This document shows positions 27,197-36,335 of a DNA stretch of 64,000 nucleotides, in pieces. Position 1 is the first letter of the stretch. Each line of letters opens with the position of its first letter. Made by a program: the position numbers and the translations under genes. Source of the stretch: Eubacterium limosum (GTDB lineage: Bacteria; Bacillota; Clostridia; Eubacteriales; Eubacteriaceae); assembly GCF_000807675.2 (NCBI RefSeq), contig NZ_CP019962.1, forward strand, positions 4,065,157 to 4,129,156, written 5' to 3'. Below the pieces are notes generated by a model that had not been told where the DNA came from, did not search any database, and was given only the letters and a program-made list of their open reading frames with translations.

Positions 27197-27819
27197 TTTT
27201 CTTCCTCCTCTATTTCACGTAAGAAACTCTTAGTTTGTTTTTTATCATCATTTTTTTGTTCTTCATCCAGTTCCTCATCATCTTCAAAGACTTCATCCTC
27301 GTCGGAAGCGTCACCGCGGTAGCCGCTCTCGTCAAGCTCAACGGCATCGTAGTCTTCTTCCTCATAGTCCTCTGTCTCGTCCAAATCATCGGTTGTGGAA
27401 TGTATTATTTCTATAGGCTCAGCCTTATGGCCGGTTGAATGACCATGCTTCTGCTCCTTTGAAATCGCTTTAGGATCTGATTTTTTGCTGCCAGACCGGA
27501 AATAATAACGCCGGATCTTCGCAAAATTTGAAAACAAGCTGGTTCCAAAATAAAAGATTGCTGCGTAATAAATTGGAATCCCTACTCTGTCACCGATATA
27601 GGTCAGCAGCGCCGCTAAAATGGTGTTGCCAAAAAAACCGGTAATAAACAGTTTTTGGTCAAATTTTCCTTCCAGGTCTGCCTGAATACCGCCAAATACT
27701 GAATTCAGCGAAGCGAGTATTGCGATCGAGAGATAGGATGAATATGCCAGCGGTATTTCAAAAGGCAAAACAACACCAATTAAAAGCCCTGCAAGCAGCC
27801 CTATTAATGGATATAGCAT
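27193..27819 (-). CDS. sbp: Small basic protein (Sbp, DUF1290) with long acidic tail
   Basis: 208 residues from the ATG at 27819, with GAGGAC just upstream; a longer start at 27849 is not supported. The N-terminal 115 residues carry about four membrane helices and match Sbp, normally about 110-120 residues. The remaining 90 residues are a highly charged Asp/Glu tail with Lys patches, not part of the usual family. Sbp genes lie between DUF881 genes and ftsZ in many Firmicutes. Function is unknown, probably in division or envelope. Confidence 0.85.
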   Translation of the reverse strand: MLYPLIGLLAGLLIGVVLPFEIPLAYSSYLSIAILASLNSVFGGIQADLEGKFDQKLFITGFFGNTILAALLTYIGDRVGIPIYYAAIFYFGTSLFSNFAKIRRYYFRSGSKKSDPKAISKEQKHGHSTGHKAEPIEIIHSTTDDLDETEDYEEEDYDAVELDESGYRGDASDEDEVFEDDEELDEEQKNDDKKQTKSFLREIEEEEK

Positions 27820-27850
27820 CGTTGTCCTCGTTTCTCTGCAAAAAATCAAA

Positions 27851-28579
27851 TTACAGTTTATTACTTTTGTTGAGTAGTAAATATTCTGACTTTTCTATAT
27901 TAACCTTTATTTCCCAATATTTCAACAGTTGAATAACACTTTCATCAGAATTTAAGTAAATATACATGGATTCAGGGTCTCCAATGGCTTCAATCACAAA
28001 TGGCGGTGAGGATATCTCATCATCCACATTTATGACTGCGCCGCCGCAGTCGATGTTGCTGCTGCTTGTCACGCGCATTTTATTGAGCTGGATTCCCTCC
28101 GCGCCGGCTGCCTTCAGTTCATTAATGACTGCCAGCACATCTGAGTTGTGCACCAGGTATTTATTAGGGTTTTCACCAGGTTCGATGGCTTTGTCACTGT
28201 CTTCCAGCGTGATGACAAGGCCGGGTCCCTGGATGGGTACAGAGCCGTCTGCCATTTTATAGTTTTCAAGCTCTGCGTCCAGATATTGGCCGACAGTATC
28301 GACCACAGAACCTTCATCCTCGATGGCCCTCTGGGCCTCCTCGTAGGTTTCGAGCCTTTTTTGCTCAGCCGCTATTTTTTTGCTGAGCTCCTCATTTTTG
28401 ACCTTGAGGTTATCCTCCTCAAGCTCCTGGTTATATAAGGTCTTCGCATTGACAAAGGTACGCTGGGCCGGGATGTCTTTTGAGCCAATCTCCTTAACGA
28501 TCAGGGCCATTCCAATGCCAACCACCAGAAAGACCAAGACCAGTATCCGGTTCATGGTTTTTTCACTTATACTCTTCAT
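27851..28579 (-). CDS. DUF881 (YlxW/YlxX-like) membrane protein, second copy
   Basis: 242 residues. One N-terminal membrane helix (about 9-26) is followed by a coiled coil (about 45-90) and the DUF881 domain: GPGLVITLEDS, LVHNSDVLAVINELKAAGAEGIQLN and PPFVIEAIGDP. It sits between another DUF881 gene and sbp. Its B. subtilis counterparts ylxW/ylxX lie in the division cluster but have no firm role. Confidence 0.88.
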   Translation of the reverse strand: MKSISEKTMNRILVLVFLVVGIGMALIVKEIGSKDIPAQRTFVNAKTLYNQELEEDNLKVKNEELSKKIAAEQKRLETYEEAQRAIEDEGSVVDTVGQYLDAELENYKMADGSVPIQGPGLVITLEDSDKAIEPGENPNKYLVHNSDVLAVINELKAAGAEGIQLNKMRVTSSSNIDCGGAVINVDDEISSPPFVIEAIGDPESMYIYLNSDESVIQLLKYWEIKVNIEKSEYLLLNKSNKL

Positions 28580-28588
28580 AGCCCACCG

Positions 28589-29305
28589 CTATTCATCGGA
28601 CCCACTGCCTGAGGCCGGCTTGGCATACTTTAAGTCAATCACACCGCTGTAGGCCTTCACAAGAACATTGTCTTCCTGTGAAATAGAAACCTTCAGCTTA
28701 TTGGACTGCATGACATCCACAACACCGGCCCGCATTTTGATGGCCGCGGAGAGATCCTGAGGATTGCCAATGACTTTCACCTCAAAGGGTGCACCGTATT
28801 TGTTACGGTTAATATTAATATAGGAGCCCGCCTGGCGGATCTCCGAAGTATTAATCAAACGTTCGCCATTGATGGAAATGGCTTCGGCGCCTGCTGCGTT
28901 CAGCTCGTTTACCAGTGAGAGCAGCAGATCGGAGCTTTTGGAATAGAGGGACGCGTCGTAATCTGTGCTGTCGGTATCAATGGTGATGACCAGGCCTGAA
29001 CCCGTCACATCCGTCACACCTGCAAGCACGCGTTCCTTCTCCAGCTCCTTCTGTTTTTTCTTTATGACATCATCGGTTCCAGCGGCATCCGATTCATAGT
29101 TAGCCAGCTGTTTTTCGAGATCCTCGAGCTGGTTGTTCAGCTCGTCATTTTTGTTTTCAAGGGCTTTTACCTCAGCAGCCAGGTCGCCGGCGCGCTCGGA
29201 ATCAACCGTCCCGCCCAACTGGTCGACTGTTTTCATCTGAAGGATAATCAAAACACCCACAAAAATACATATTAGCGCAATCGCTAAACTGCCTTTTCGC
29301 TTCAA
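28589..29305 (-). CDS. DUF881 (YlxW/YlxX-like) membrane protein, first copy
   Basis: 238 residues, starting at a TTG (29305) with GAGGTG five bases before it. Same layout as its neighbour: membrane helix (6-22), coiled coil (35-90) and DUF881 domain (GSGLVITIDTDS, LVNELNAAGAEAISING, APFEVKVIGNP). The two copies probably arose by tandem duplication and may act as a pair outside the membrane. Confidence 0.88.
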   Translation of the reverse strand: MKRKGSLAIALICIFVGVLIILQMKTVDQLGGTVDSERAGDLAAEVKALENKNDELNNQLEDLEKQLANYESDAAGTDDVIKKKQKELEKERVLAGVTDVTGSGLVITIDTDSTDYDASLYSKSSDLLLSLVNELNAAGAEAISINGERLINTSEIRQAGSYININRNKYGAPFEVKVIGNPQDLSAAIKMRAGVVDVMQSNKLKVSISQEDNVLVKAYSGVIDLKYAKPASGSGSDE

Positions 29306-29319
29306 GCCTTCACCTCAGT

Positions 29320-30096
29320 TTATCTTGGTTTCAGAATCGGTTTGTTACCGCCAGTGGTCAGATTGATGTCCAGATTACTCTTGTTCTCGGCAAAAACCGT
29401 ATTGATATAATCATAAGAGCCTTTAAAGTTATCCAGATCCGACACGGTCATAACCACATTATTTTTTGTAATGATCCGATAAGTATTATTTTCCGTAATA
29501 CCCACTTCCGAAATCTTCGCAAGGTTTCCGTCATTCTGAAAAGTCTTCAGAATCTCCATGACTGTGTCAAACTTCCAGTCCGGATTAAAGGTTACCGGAT
29601 GCCCGATTTTATCAATGGTAATATCCGTGAAGCCCGTAACAATGGGGATATCCGTTTTGCGCAGATACTCGCTGCGCTCAACCAGAAGCCCCTCACGGTT
29701 GATATAATTGATCTTACCATCGTAATTAACCGCGCAGATTGCCGGTGCTTCCTTTACTTTGATCACGATTTTGTCCGGCATGACTTTTGTAATCTCCAGC
29801 TTTTCAACATTTATGAGTTCCTCAATATTATAATGAGCCTTATTTAAATCTACCCAAAAAATGCTCTCACCTTCATTGATTCCCGAAGTTTCTACAATTG
29901 TTTCGCTATCGACAACTTCATTCCCAATTACTTCAATATGCTTGATATTAAACACACCGGCGGAAATGGCGCTTGCCATGACAAAAATAAAGACAAATAA
30001 AATAGAAACAACAACCACTAATAGTGTAACATATTTTAGCAGTCTTTTCCTTTTATTTTTTTTTAATTTTTTACGTCTTTGCAGCTTTTCATCCAT
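29320..30096 (-). CDS. ftsQ: Cell division protein FtsQ/DivIB
   Basis: 258 residues. A basic cytoplasmic N-terminus (RRKKLKKNKRKRLLK), one membrane helix (about 20-45) and a POTRA domain beginning FNIKHIEVIGNEVV are followed by the beta domain. This is the FtsQ/DivIB pattern; the protein links FtsL/DivIC to the septal synthase. It lies between murG and the DUF881 genes, where murC/murB would often intervene. Confidence 0.92.
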   Translation of the reverse strand: MDEKLQRRKKLKKNKRKRLLKYVTLLVVVVSILFVFIFVMASAISAGVFNIKHIEVIGNEVVDSETIVETSGINEGESIFWVDLNKAHYNIEELINVEKLEITKVMPDKIVIKVKEAPAICAVNYDGKINYINREGLLVERSEYLRKTDIPIVTGFTDITIDKIGHPVTFNPDWKFDTVMEILKTFQNDGNLAKISEVGITENNTYRIITKNNVVMTVSDLDNFKGSYDYINTVFAENKSNLDINLTTGGNKPILKPR

Positions 30097-30148
30097 TTTA
30101 TCACCATTTACCGGTTTTTGTCACCCTTTTTATTTGTTTTTGTTCAAT

Positions 30149-31255
30149 TTATTTGATCAGCTTCAAAGCTTCTGCACAAATCCGGTCACCTGCATCCAGT
30201 ATTGCCCGTTCTTTTGTGGCACTCCGCATTTTTTCAAGCCCCTTTTCATCCCGGAGCAGGGCCGGAATGGTTTCGGCCAGCAGGTCCGGGGTCAGCTCGG
30301 TGTCATGGATCAGGATACCGCCGCCGTTATCCGTAATAACACGGGCATTGAATTCCTGATGGTTTCCTGCTGCCATTGGGTAGGGCACCAAAATGGATGG
30401 AATACCCACTGCGGCAATCTCAGCCACCGACATGGCCCCAGAACGGCTGACAACCAGATCTCCAGCGCCGATAAGGGTGTGGACATCATCGCTGTACGCT
30501 AACACGTTTATATTACGGCAATCGTCTAATTTTACATCATTTTCCTTTAATTTTTCTAGGACTTTATCGTACTGTCCTCTCCCGGTCAGGTGATAAACGA
30601 CAATATCCGGATTATCTGCATTCCTGGCAATAAACGAAGCGGCCGCATTGTTGATACTCCCAGCCCCCTGGCTGCCGCCCATGATGACGACCAGACGCTG
30701 GTTTTCCTTCAGGCCAAGCTTATCCCTGAGGGCCTTGCGGTCGGTCTGTTTAAACACGTCACGCACTGGGTTGCCTGCCAGAAATGTCTTATCCTCCGGA
30801 AAATACTCGGCGGCCTCTTTAAAGCTGATGGCCACGCGGTCCACTTTTTTCCCAAGCATCCGGTTTGTCTTGCCTGGGTAGGCGTTCTGCTCATGGATCA
30901 TGGTGGGAATGCCCCGCTTCGCTGCCTCGAGAAGCAGCGGACCGCAGGTGAAGCCGCCAGTCCCAACCACCAGGTCCGGCTGATGCCTTTTCAAAACCTT
31001 TTTTGAATCTGAGATGCCGTCAAAGATTCCCTTGACCGCTGCCAGCGTTTCAAGCGACAGCTCACGCTCAAAGCCGCGGACTCGGATGTACTCAATGGGA
31101 TAGCCCTCCTTGGGCACAATGTTTTTTTCCATGCCTACCTGTGAGCCGATAAAAAGGATCTCGGCATCGGGCAGGCGCTCCTTTAGTTTATCTGCAATGG
31201 CCAGCCCCGGATAGATATGGCCTCCGGTGCCGCCGGCCGCTACTAAAATTTTCAT
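30149..31255 (-). CDS. murG: UDP-GlcNAc:undecaprenyl-PP-MurNAc-pentapeptide transferase MurG
   Basis: 368 residues. GT28 glycosyltransferase making lipid II at the inner membrane face. GGTGGHIYPGLA is at residues 8-19; MGGSQGAGSIN and the PYPMAAGNHQEFNA block near 300 bind the donor and membrane. It overlaps ftsW by 4 bp (ATGA). Confidence 0.97.
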   Translation of the reverse strand: MKILVAAGGTGGHIYPGLAIADKLKERLPDAEILFIGSQVGMEKNIVPKEGYPIEYIRVRGFERELSLETLAAVKGIFDGISDSKKVLKRHQPDLVVGTGGFTCGPLLLEAAKRGIPTMIHEQNAYPGKTNRMLGKKVDRVAISFKEAAEYFPEDKTFLAGNPVRDVFKQTDRKALRDKLGLKENQRLVVIMGGSQGAGSINNAAASFIARNADNPDIVVYHLTGRGQYDKVLEKLKENDVKLDDCRNINVLAYSDDVHTLIGAGDLVVSRSGAMSVAEIAAVGIPSILVPYPMAAGNHQEFNARVITDNGGGILIHDTELTPDLLAETIPALLRDEKGLEKMRSATKERAILDAGDRICAEALKLIK

Positions 31256-32367
31256 TTTCTTCTCCCTTTCCTTTTACGCAGGTCCGCCTGCCTTGAAATA
31301 TTGAGTATGGGCCCCAGCATGGCAAAGAGCACCACCATCGAGGTACCGCCAGCGCTGACAAAAGGCAGCGCCATCCCGGTAACCGGGATGACCGAGGTGG
31401 CGACCCCCACGTTTACAAACACCTGAAAGCCCAGCAGCAGCATGACACTGCTGGTGTAAAGGTAACCGAACCGGTCCGGCGACGTGTTGGCAATTTTGAA
31501 GCCCCGCCAGATAATAAAGGCGAAAAGGCCCAGAACAAAGACACAGCCGATAAGGCCAAATTCCTCGCCAATATTGGCGAAAATAAAGTCATTCTGGAGC
31601 TCTGGCAGGAACAGAAATTTCTGCTTGCCATTGCCCAGCCCCTGCCCGAAAATGCCACCAGTCCCAATGGCTAAGAGTGACTGGGTGATCTGATAGTCAA
31701 CGCTCCCGCGGCCTAAGAATACATTAAAGCGTTCCAGACGCCAGGGCTCAATGATCATCAGCACAACGACCCCCGCCACGCCGACTGCCGCATAGGGCGC
31801 GAAGCGTTTAAAGCGTACCCCTGCAAAATAGAGCACTGCCACCATACCGAAGCCAATTGCCATGGCCGCGCTCAGTGAGGGCTCGATGGCTGTGATGCCG
31901 CAGATCAGGAAAATCGGCGCCATACACTGCTTTGTAAATTCCCAGGTGCCGCCGTTCAGTACCTCCGGCTCCCGCGCTAGCAGGGAGGAGAGATAAAGAA
32001 TGCCCGTGACCTTTGCGAGCTCCGAGGGCTGGAACTGGCCGATGCCGACATTCAGCCACCGCCTGGCATCATTGACCTCTACCCCGATGCCCGGTATCAA
32101 TACAAGGAGCAGCAGAAAGACCGTCACGCCCAGCAAAATCATGCTGATTTTCTTATTATTGTATTTGCGATAATCGATATTACTCATAAAGCCCATTACA
32201 ACGAGCCCCAGCGCCACAAACCCAAATTGCTTGAGAAAGAGCGAGTAGCCCTTGCTGCCGTCGACTGTTGAAGAATACATGCTGGCGCTAAAGACCATCA
32301 GGAGGCCAAAGCCTACCAAAATCAACAGAGCGATGACAAACGGCCTGTCTACTTTTCCTTTTTTCAT
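31252..32367 (-). CDS. ftsW: Lipid II polymerase/flippase-family protein FtsW
   Basis: 371 residues with about ten membrane helices, SEDS family. Septal peptidoglycan glycosyltransferase partner of the PBP encoded upstream. Conserved parts include WLNVGIGQFQPSELAK, QITQSLLAIGTGGIFGQGLG and the C-terminal LPFVSAGGTSMV. Overlaps murD by one base and murG by four. Confidence 0.96.
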   Translation of the reverse strand: MKKGKVDRPFVIALLILVGFGLLMVFSASMYSSTVDGSKGYSLFLKQFGFVALGLVVMGFMSNIDYRKYNNKKISMILLGVTVFLLLLVLIPGIGVEVNDARRWLNVGIGQFQPSELAKVTGILYLSSLLAREPEVLNGGTWEFTKQCMAPIFLICGITAIEPSLSAAMAIGFGMVAVLYFAGVRFKRFAPYAAVGVAGVVVLMIIEPWRLERFNVFLGRGSVDYQITQSLLAIGTGGIFGQGLGNGKQKFLFLPELQNDFIFANIGEEFGLIGCVFVLGLFAFIIWRGFKIANTSPDRFGYLYTSSVMLLLGFQVFVNVGVATSVIPVTGMALPFVSAGGTSMVVLFAMLGPILNISRQADLRKRKGRRK

Positions 32368-33743
32368 CAGTTACTCCCGATTCGCTTCACTAAATCCTTA
32401 AAGACCTGTCCTCTGATTTCAAAATTGTCAAACATATCCCAGCTGGCACAGGCCGGTGACAGCAGCACCACATCGCCGGGAGCGGCACACTCCGAGGCGA
32501 CCTTGACCGCCTCGTCATAATCGCCCACACGCACAGTGCTGTAATAGCCCTGGCCCTCGGCTGTCTCCTCAATCTGGGAAGCAGTCGCTCCGACTAACAC
32601 CATGCGTTTGACCTTTTTCCTGACCACCTCGATAAATTCGCTATAGTCTTCTTTTTTATCGTAGCCTCCGGCGATGAGGATGACCGGTTTGGTCATAGCG
32701 TTCAGAGCCACGATGGCCGCGTTGGTGTTGGTGCCCTTGGAATCGTTGATATAATCCACACCGTCGATGGTCGCCACAAATTCCTGGCGGTGTTCTACCC
32801 CACCGAAGGACTTCAGCGTCTCCGTGATGCTGACCACGTCCACTCCCATAAAATATGCGAGCACTGTGGCCGCAAGAGCGTTCTGCACGTTGTGAGGGCC
32901 TTTTATGCCCATCTCCTCGATACGGCAGATTGGAATGACCGATTCATTGTCATTGATAAAAATACCGCCGTCCATGGCGTAGGCGCCCTGGGCCACCTTT
33001 TTATCCAGACTGAAATAGTACTTCCGGCACTGCGCCTGACGGCCCAGCTCACAGACCTGCTCGTCATCGGCGTTGAGCACCAAAAAGTCCTCGCCGCGCT
33101 GGTTTTCAAAAATGCGGGCCTTGGCGGCAATGTAATTTTCCATGGTGCCGTACCGGTCCATATGGTCTGGAGACAGGTTTAATATGGCCGAAGCGACTGG
33201 ACGGAATTTATTGATGGTCTCCAGCTGAAACGCGCTGATCTCTGTCACAAAGACATCCTCGGGCGCTGCTTCCATTACATAGTTGCTGATGGGGTCCCCG
33301 ATATTGCCCACCGTGTAGGTTTTCCGGCCGCTGTTTTTAAAGATCTCACCCGTGAGTGTGGTGGTGGTGGTTTTGCCGTTGGTGCCGGTGATGGCTACAA
33401 AAGGGGCCTTTGTCATACAGTACGCCAGCTCAGCCTCGCCGATAACAGGAACGCCGCAGCGGTATGCCTCGGCAATGATCGGAATGGTTAACGGCACGCC
33501 CGGGCTTGTGACCACACGGTCAATCTCATTGATAACCTTGGTGTCGATCTGTCTTCCAAAAACGGTTTCGATGCCTTTTACCTCAAGCTCTGCCAAGGTC
33601 TCCCGTACCTGGGGAAACTCTGCCAGAACCACGTCCTCAGGACGATTATCGGTCAGTATCACTGCCTTGCCGCAATCCATTAAAAGCTTTGAAACCGCCA
33701 CACCGCTGCGGGCAGCTCCAATCACTAAAATCTTTTCACTCAA
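32367..33743 (-). CDS. murD: UDP-MurNAc-L-alanine:D-glutamate ligase
   Basis: 458 residues. Mur ligase with ATP motif VAITGTNGKTTTTTLTGEI near residue 110, DHMDRYGTMENY and DSKGTNTNAA. Adds D-Glu to UDP-MurNAc-Ala in the cytoplasm. In the usual mraY-murD-ftsW order. Confidence 0.96.
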   Translation of the reverse strand: MSEKILVIGAARSGVAVSKLLMDCGKAVILTDNRPEDVVLAEFPQVRETLAELEVKGIETVFGRQIDTKVINEIDRVVTSPGVPLTIPIIAEAYRCGVPVIGEAELAYCMTKAPFVAITGTNGKTTTTTLTGEIFKNSGRKTYTVGNIGDPISNYVMEAAPEDVFVTEISAFQLETINKFRPVASAILNLSPDHMDRYGTMENYIAAKARIFENQRGEDFLVLNADDEQVCELGRQAQCRKYYFSLDKKVAQGAYAMDGGIFINDNESVIPICRIEEMGIKGPHNVQNALAATVLAYFMGVDVVSITETLKSFGGVEHRQEFVATIDGVDYINDSKGTNTNAAIVALNAMTKPVILIAGGYDKKEDYSEFIEVVRKKVKRMVLVGATASQIEETAEGQGYYSTVRVGDYDEAVKVASECAAPGDVVLLSPACASWDMFDNFEIRGQVFKDLVKRIGSN

Positions 33744-33763
33744 TTGTACTCACGCCTCCTAAA

Positions 33764-34729
33764 TTATAAACATAAAAATGCCAGTGCCACAAAGACTGCC
33801 GTAACAATCCAGAACACGGTGACCACCCGGGTCTCACTCCAGCCCTTCAGCTCAAAGTGATGGTGGATCGGCGCCATTTTAAAGAAGCGCTTGCCGTGGG
33901 TCAGCTTGAAATAGCCCACCTGAATAACCACCGACAGGGCCTCAATTACATAAAGCAGGCCTGCGATCAGCACAAATATCTGCATCCGTGTAATGATGGC
34001 CATCACAATGACTGCGCCGCCCAGAGCCATGGAGCCTGTATCGCCCATAAAAATCTCAGCCGGGTTTGAGTTATAGCGCAGGAAGCCAAGGCACGCGCCG
34101 ATCACCGCCCCGCTGAAAACAGCAGTGCTGACCTGATTCAGGGCAACGGCCATGGCCAGGAAGAAAATACATACAATGGCCGTAACGCCGGAAGCGAGGC
34201 CGTCAAGGCCATCGGTCAGGTTGACTGCGTTGGTCACTGCCACGACTGCGAAAAAGGTAAAAGGAACATACCAGATACCGAAATCAACGGTGGTGCCCAT
34301 AAACGGAACGACCAGCTCTGTGCCGATGGCGGGTGTCCATGCCGCGTAAATGGCAATGGCCAGAGCCGCCGCAAACTGGAGCACCAGCTTCTGCCAGGCG
34401 CGCAGCCCCAGATTGTGCTTCTTTGAAACCTTGATAAAATCGTCGATAAAGCCAATGGCACCAAAGGCCACCATCACGATCAATGGGAAAAAGTCCCATT
34501 TTTTAGTAAATAAACTGATGATAATAACAGCGATGAGGACAGCGCCCTGGATGACAAGGCCGCCCATGGTGGGGGTACCGGATTTTTTCATATGGCTCTG
34601 CGGCCCCTCCTCGCGGATGGCCTGCCCGAAGTGCAGCCGGTGCAGAATCGGCAGGACTCGCGGCATGACGAGCCAGACAATGATAAATGCGACTAATAAA
34701 CTGACAATTGAAATTTTTAAAGTATCCAT
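33764..34729 (-). CDS. mraY: Phospho-MurNAc-pentapeptide transferase MraY
   Basis: 321 residues and about ten membrane helices. Makes lipid I. Catalytic Asp motifs are FIDDFIKV, NLTDGLDGLASG and MGDTGSMALGG, with the diagnostic HHHFELKGW loop near residue 290. Between murF and murD. Confidence 0.97.
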   Translation of the reverse strand: MDTLKISIVSLLVAFIIVWLVMPRVLPILHRLHFGQAIREEGPQSHMKKSGTPTMGGLVIQGAVLIAVIIISLFTKKWDFFPLIVMVAFGAIGFIDDFIKVSKKHNLGLRAWQKLVLQFAAALAIAIYAAWTPAIGTELVVPFMGTTVDFGIWYVPFTFFAVVAVTNAVNLTDGLDGLASGVTAIVCIFFLAMAVALNQVSTAVFSGAVIGACLGFLRYNSNPAEIFMGDTGSMALGGAVIVMAIITRMQIFVLIAGLLYVIEALSVVIQVGYFKLTHGKRFFKMAPIHHHFELKGWSETRVVTVFWIVTAVFVALAFLCL

Positions 34730-34751
34730 CTTTTCCTTGTTTCCTCTTCCT

Positions 34752-36113
34752 TTACTCCTGAATCATTTCCAGTGTTTTTTCCAGATGCACGCCCCTGGAG
34801 GCCTTGATGAGAATCACGTCTCCCGGCGCCATAAGCTTTCTCAGCAGCTCTCCGGCGCCTTCTGCGTCTGCAGTCCAGAAACAGCGCTCATCTGCCAGGC
34901 TGGCGCCTGCCCCCTTGATGTAGGCTTTTGATTCTGGGCCAACCGCAATGAGCACATCGGCTTTTTCTGCCGCGTAAGCACCGATCTCGAGGTGGCCGCT
35001 TTCAGCCATCTCTCCCATTTCCAGCATATCCCCAAGCACTGCAAGCCTGCGGCTGCTTTTCCCCATATCCCACAGCATATCGAGGGCTGCCTTCATGGCA
35101 TCGGGATTGGCGTTATAGGAATCGTTAATCACTGTGGTCTCTCTTACCTTGACGATATCCATGCGGTTGCCGCTTGGTTTAAAGGCGTCAAGCCCGCGCT
35201 GAATCTCTTCATGGGTCATCTGATAATATCTGCCGAGCCAGATGGCGGTCAGGCAGTTGTAAACATTGTGAATGCCAGGATAAGCGAAGTGAAAGTGTTC
35301 GCCATCCGCCTCAAAGCGGATGCCCTTGGCAGAGGAATCGACCTGTTCTGCCTTAAGTGACAGATCCTCACCTTTAATCCCCACCCGGACAACCGAGAAA
35401 GGCTCTTCATCCTCTTTGATCTTATTTAAATACACATCATCCCCGTTGAGCAGCGCAATGTCGCCGGCGACCATGGTCTCAAAGATTTCTTTTTTAGCGG
35501 CCAGAATATTATCCTGGGTTTTCAGAATCTCGATATGAGCTGTGCCGATATTGGTAATGACGCCGATATGGGGCCTGACCTCACCGATGGATTTACGGAT
35601 ATCATTGAGATGGTCCATGCCCATTTCAATCACGGCGATTTCGTGTTCTGGCTGTAAGTTAAAGAGCGTCTGAGGAATGCCGTATTCATTATTGAAATTC
35701 CCCTGGGTTTTCAGGGTATTGTATTTCTGAGACAGCACTGAAGCGATGAGGTCCTTGGTTGTGGTCTTTCCGCTGCTGCCGGTAATGGCGATGACCGGTA
35801 TATCATAGCGCTCCCGGTTGTACTTTGCCAGGGCCTTCATGGCTTCCAGGCAGGATTCGACCAGAACAACGCTGATCCCCTCTGGAAAATCCAGAGCTTC
35901 TGTTTCTGTAAAACTTGTTGAACAGCCTTTTTCGGCTGCGATTTTGATGAAACGGTGTCCATCTACCTTTTCACCCTTAATGGGGATAAAAAGGTCGTTT
36001 TTCTCGATTTTACGGCTATCAATCGCCGCGCCGCTGATCCAGTCGGTTGTTCCTGTCTGGATGAGCCGGCCTTCTGTGATTTTCACCAGTTGTTCAAGTG
36101 AAACTTTTTCCAT
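34752..36113 (-). CDS. murF: UDP-MurNAc-tripeptide:D-Ala-D-Ala ligase
   Basis: 453 residues. ATP motif AITGSSGKTTTKDLIASVL near residue 110; NDSYNANPDAMKAAL is a MurF-specific block. Adds D-Ala-D-Ala to complete the pentapeptide. It has its own TTGGAA/TATAAT promoter (36203-36208 and 36179-36184), so it is not simply cotranscribed with the PBP upstream. murE, its usual left neighbour, is missing here. Confidence 0.96.
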   Translation of the reverse strand: MEKVSLEQLVKITEGRLIQTGTTDWISGAAIDSRKIEKNDLFIPIKGEKVDGHRFIKIAAEKGCSTSFTETEALDFPEGISVVLVESCLEAMKALAKYNRERYDIPVIAITGSSGKTTTKDLIASVLSQKYNTLKTQGNFNNEYGIPQTLFNLQPEHEIAVIEMGMDHLNDIRKSIGEVRPHIGVITNIGTAHIEILKTQDNILAAKKEIFETMVAGDIALLNGDDVYLNKIKEDEEPFSVVRVGIKGEDLSLKAEQVDSSAKGIRFEADGEHFHFAYPGIHNVYNCLTAIWLGRYYQMTHEEIQRGLDAFKPSGNRMDIVKVRETTVINDSYNANPDAMKAALDMLWDMGKSSRRLAVLGDMLEMGEMAESGHLEIGAYAAEKADVLIAVGPESKAYIKGAGASLADERCFWTADAEGAGELLRKLMAPGDVILIKASRGVHLEKTLEMIQE

Positions 36114-36178
36114 ATTTAAGTATCTTCTTTCTCTTGTTGTTTTGTCAAAGACAAACTGAAATTTTTACATACTTTCTT

Positions 36179-36208
36179 ATTATAGCAAAACCACAGGCAA
36201 GGTTCCAA
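36179..36208 (-). promoter_or_regulatory. Promoter of the murF-ftsZ unit
   Basis: Minus-strand TTGGAA (36203-36208) and TATAAT (36179-36184) with 18-bp spacing, 66 bp upstream of the murF ATG. It follows a terminator, so the dcw cluster is split into two units here. Confidence 0.7.
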
Positions 36209-36236
36209 CAATTTTACATTTTATTTACAAATTGAC

Positions 36237-36265
36237 AAAAAGAAGCAAGAAAATCCTGCTTCTTC
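36237..36265 (-). terminator. Terminator behind the PBP gene
   Basis: Minus strand AGAAGCA and TGCTTCT arms, then TTTTTG. It follows palindrome D (36290-36316) and precedes the murF promoter. Confidence 0.75.
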
Positions 36266-36289
36266 AATGATGATTTAAAACTTAAGCCT

Positions 36290-36316
36290 GACGACCGTAC
36301 GAAACGGACGGTCGTC
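36290..36316 (-). repeat. REP-like palindrome D, behind the PBP gene
   Basis: Solo palindrome 20 bp after the PBP stop. Arms on the plus strand are GACGACCGTaCG and CGgACGGTCGTC around AAA, with one mismatch on either strand. A 25-base stretch of it recurs exactly, in opposite orientation, inside the antirepressor gene at 56501-56525. Confidence 0.85.
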
Positions 36317-36335
36317 GCTGCCTTTACTCTATGCT

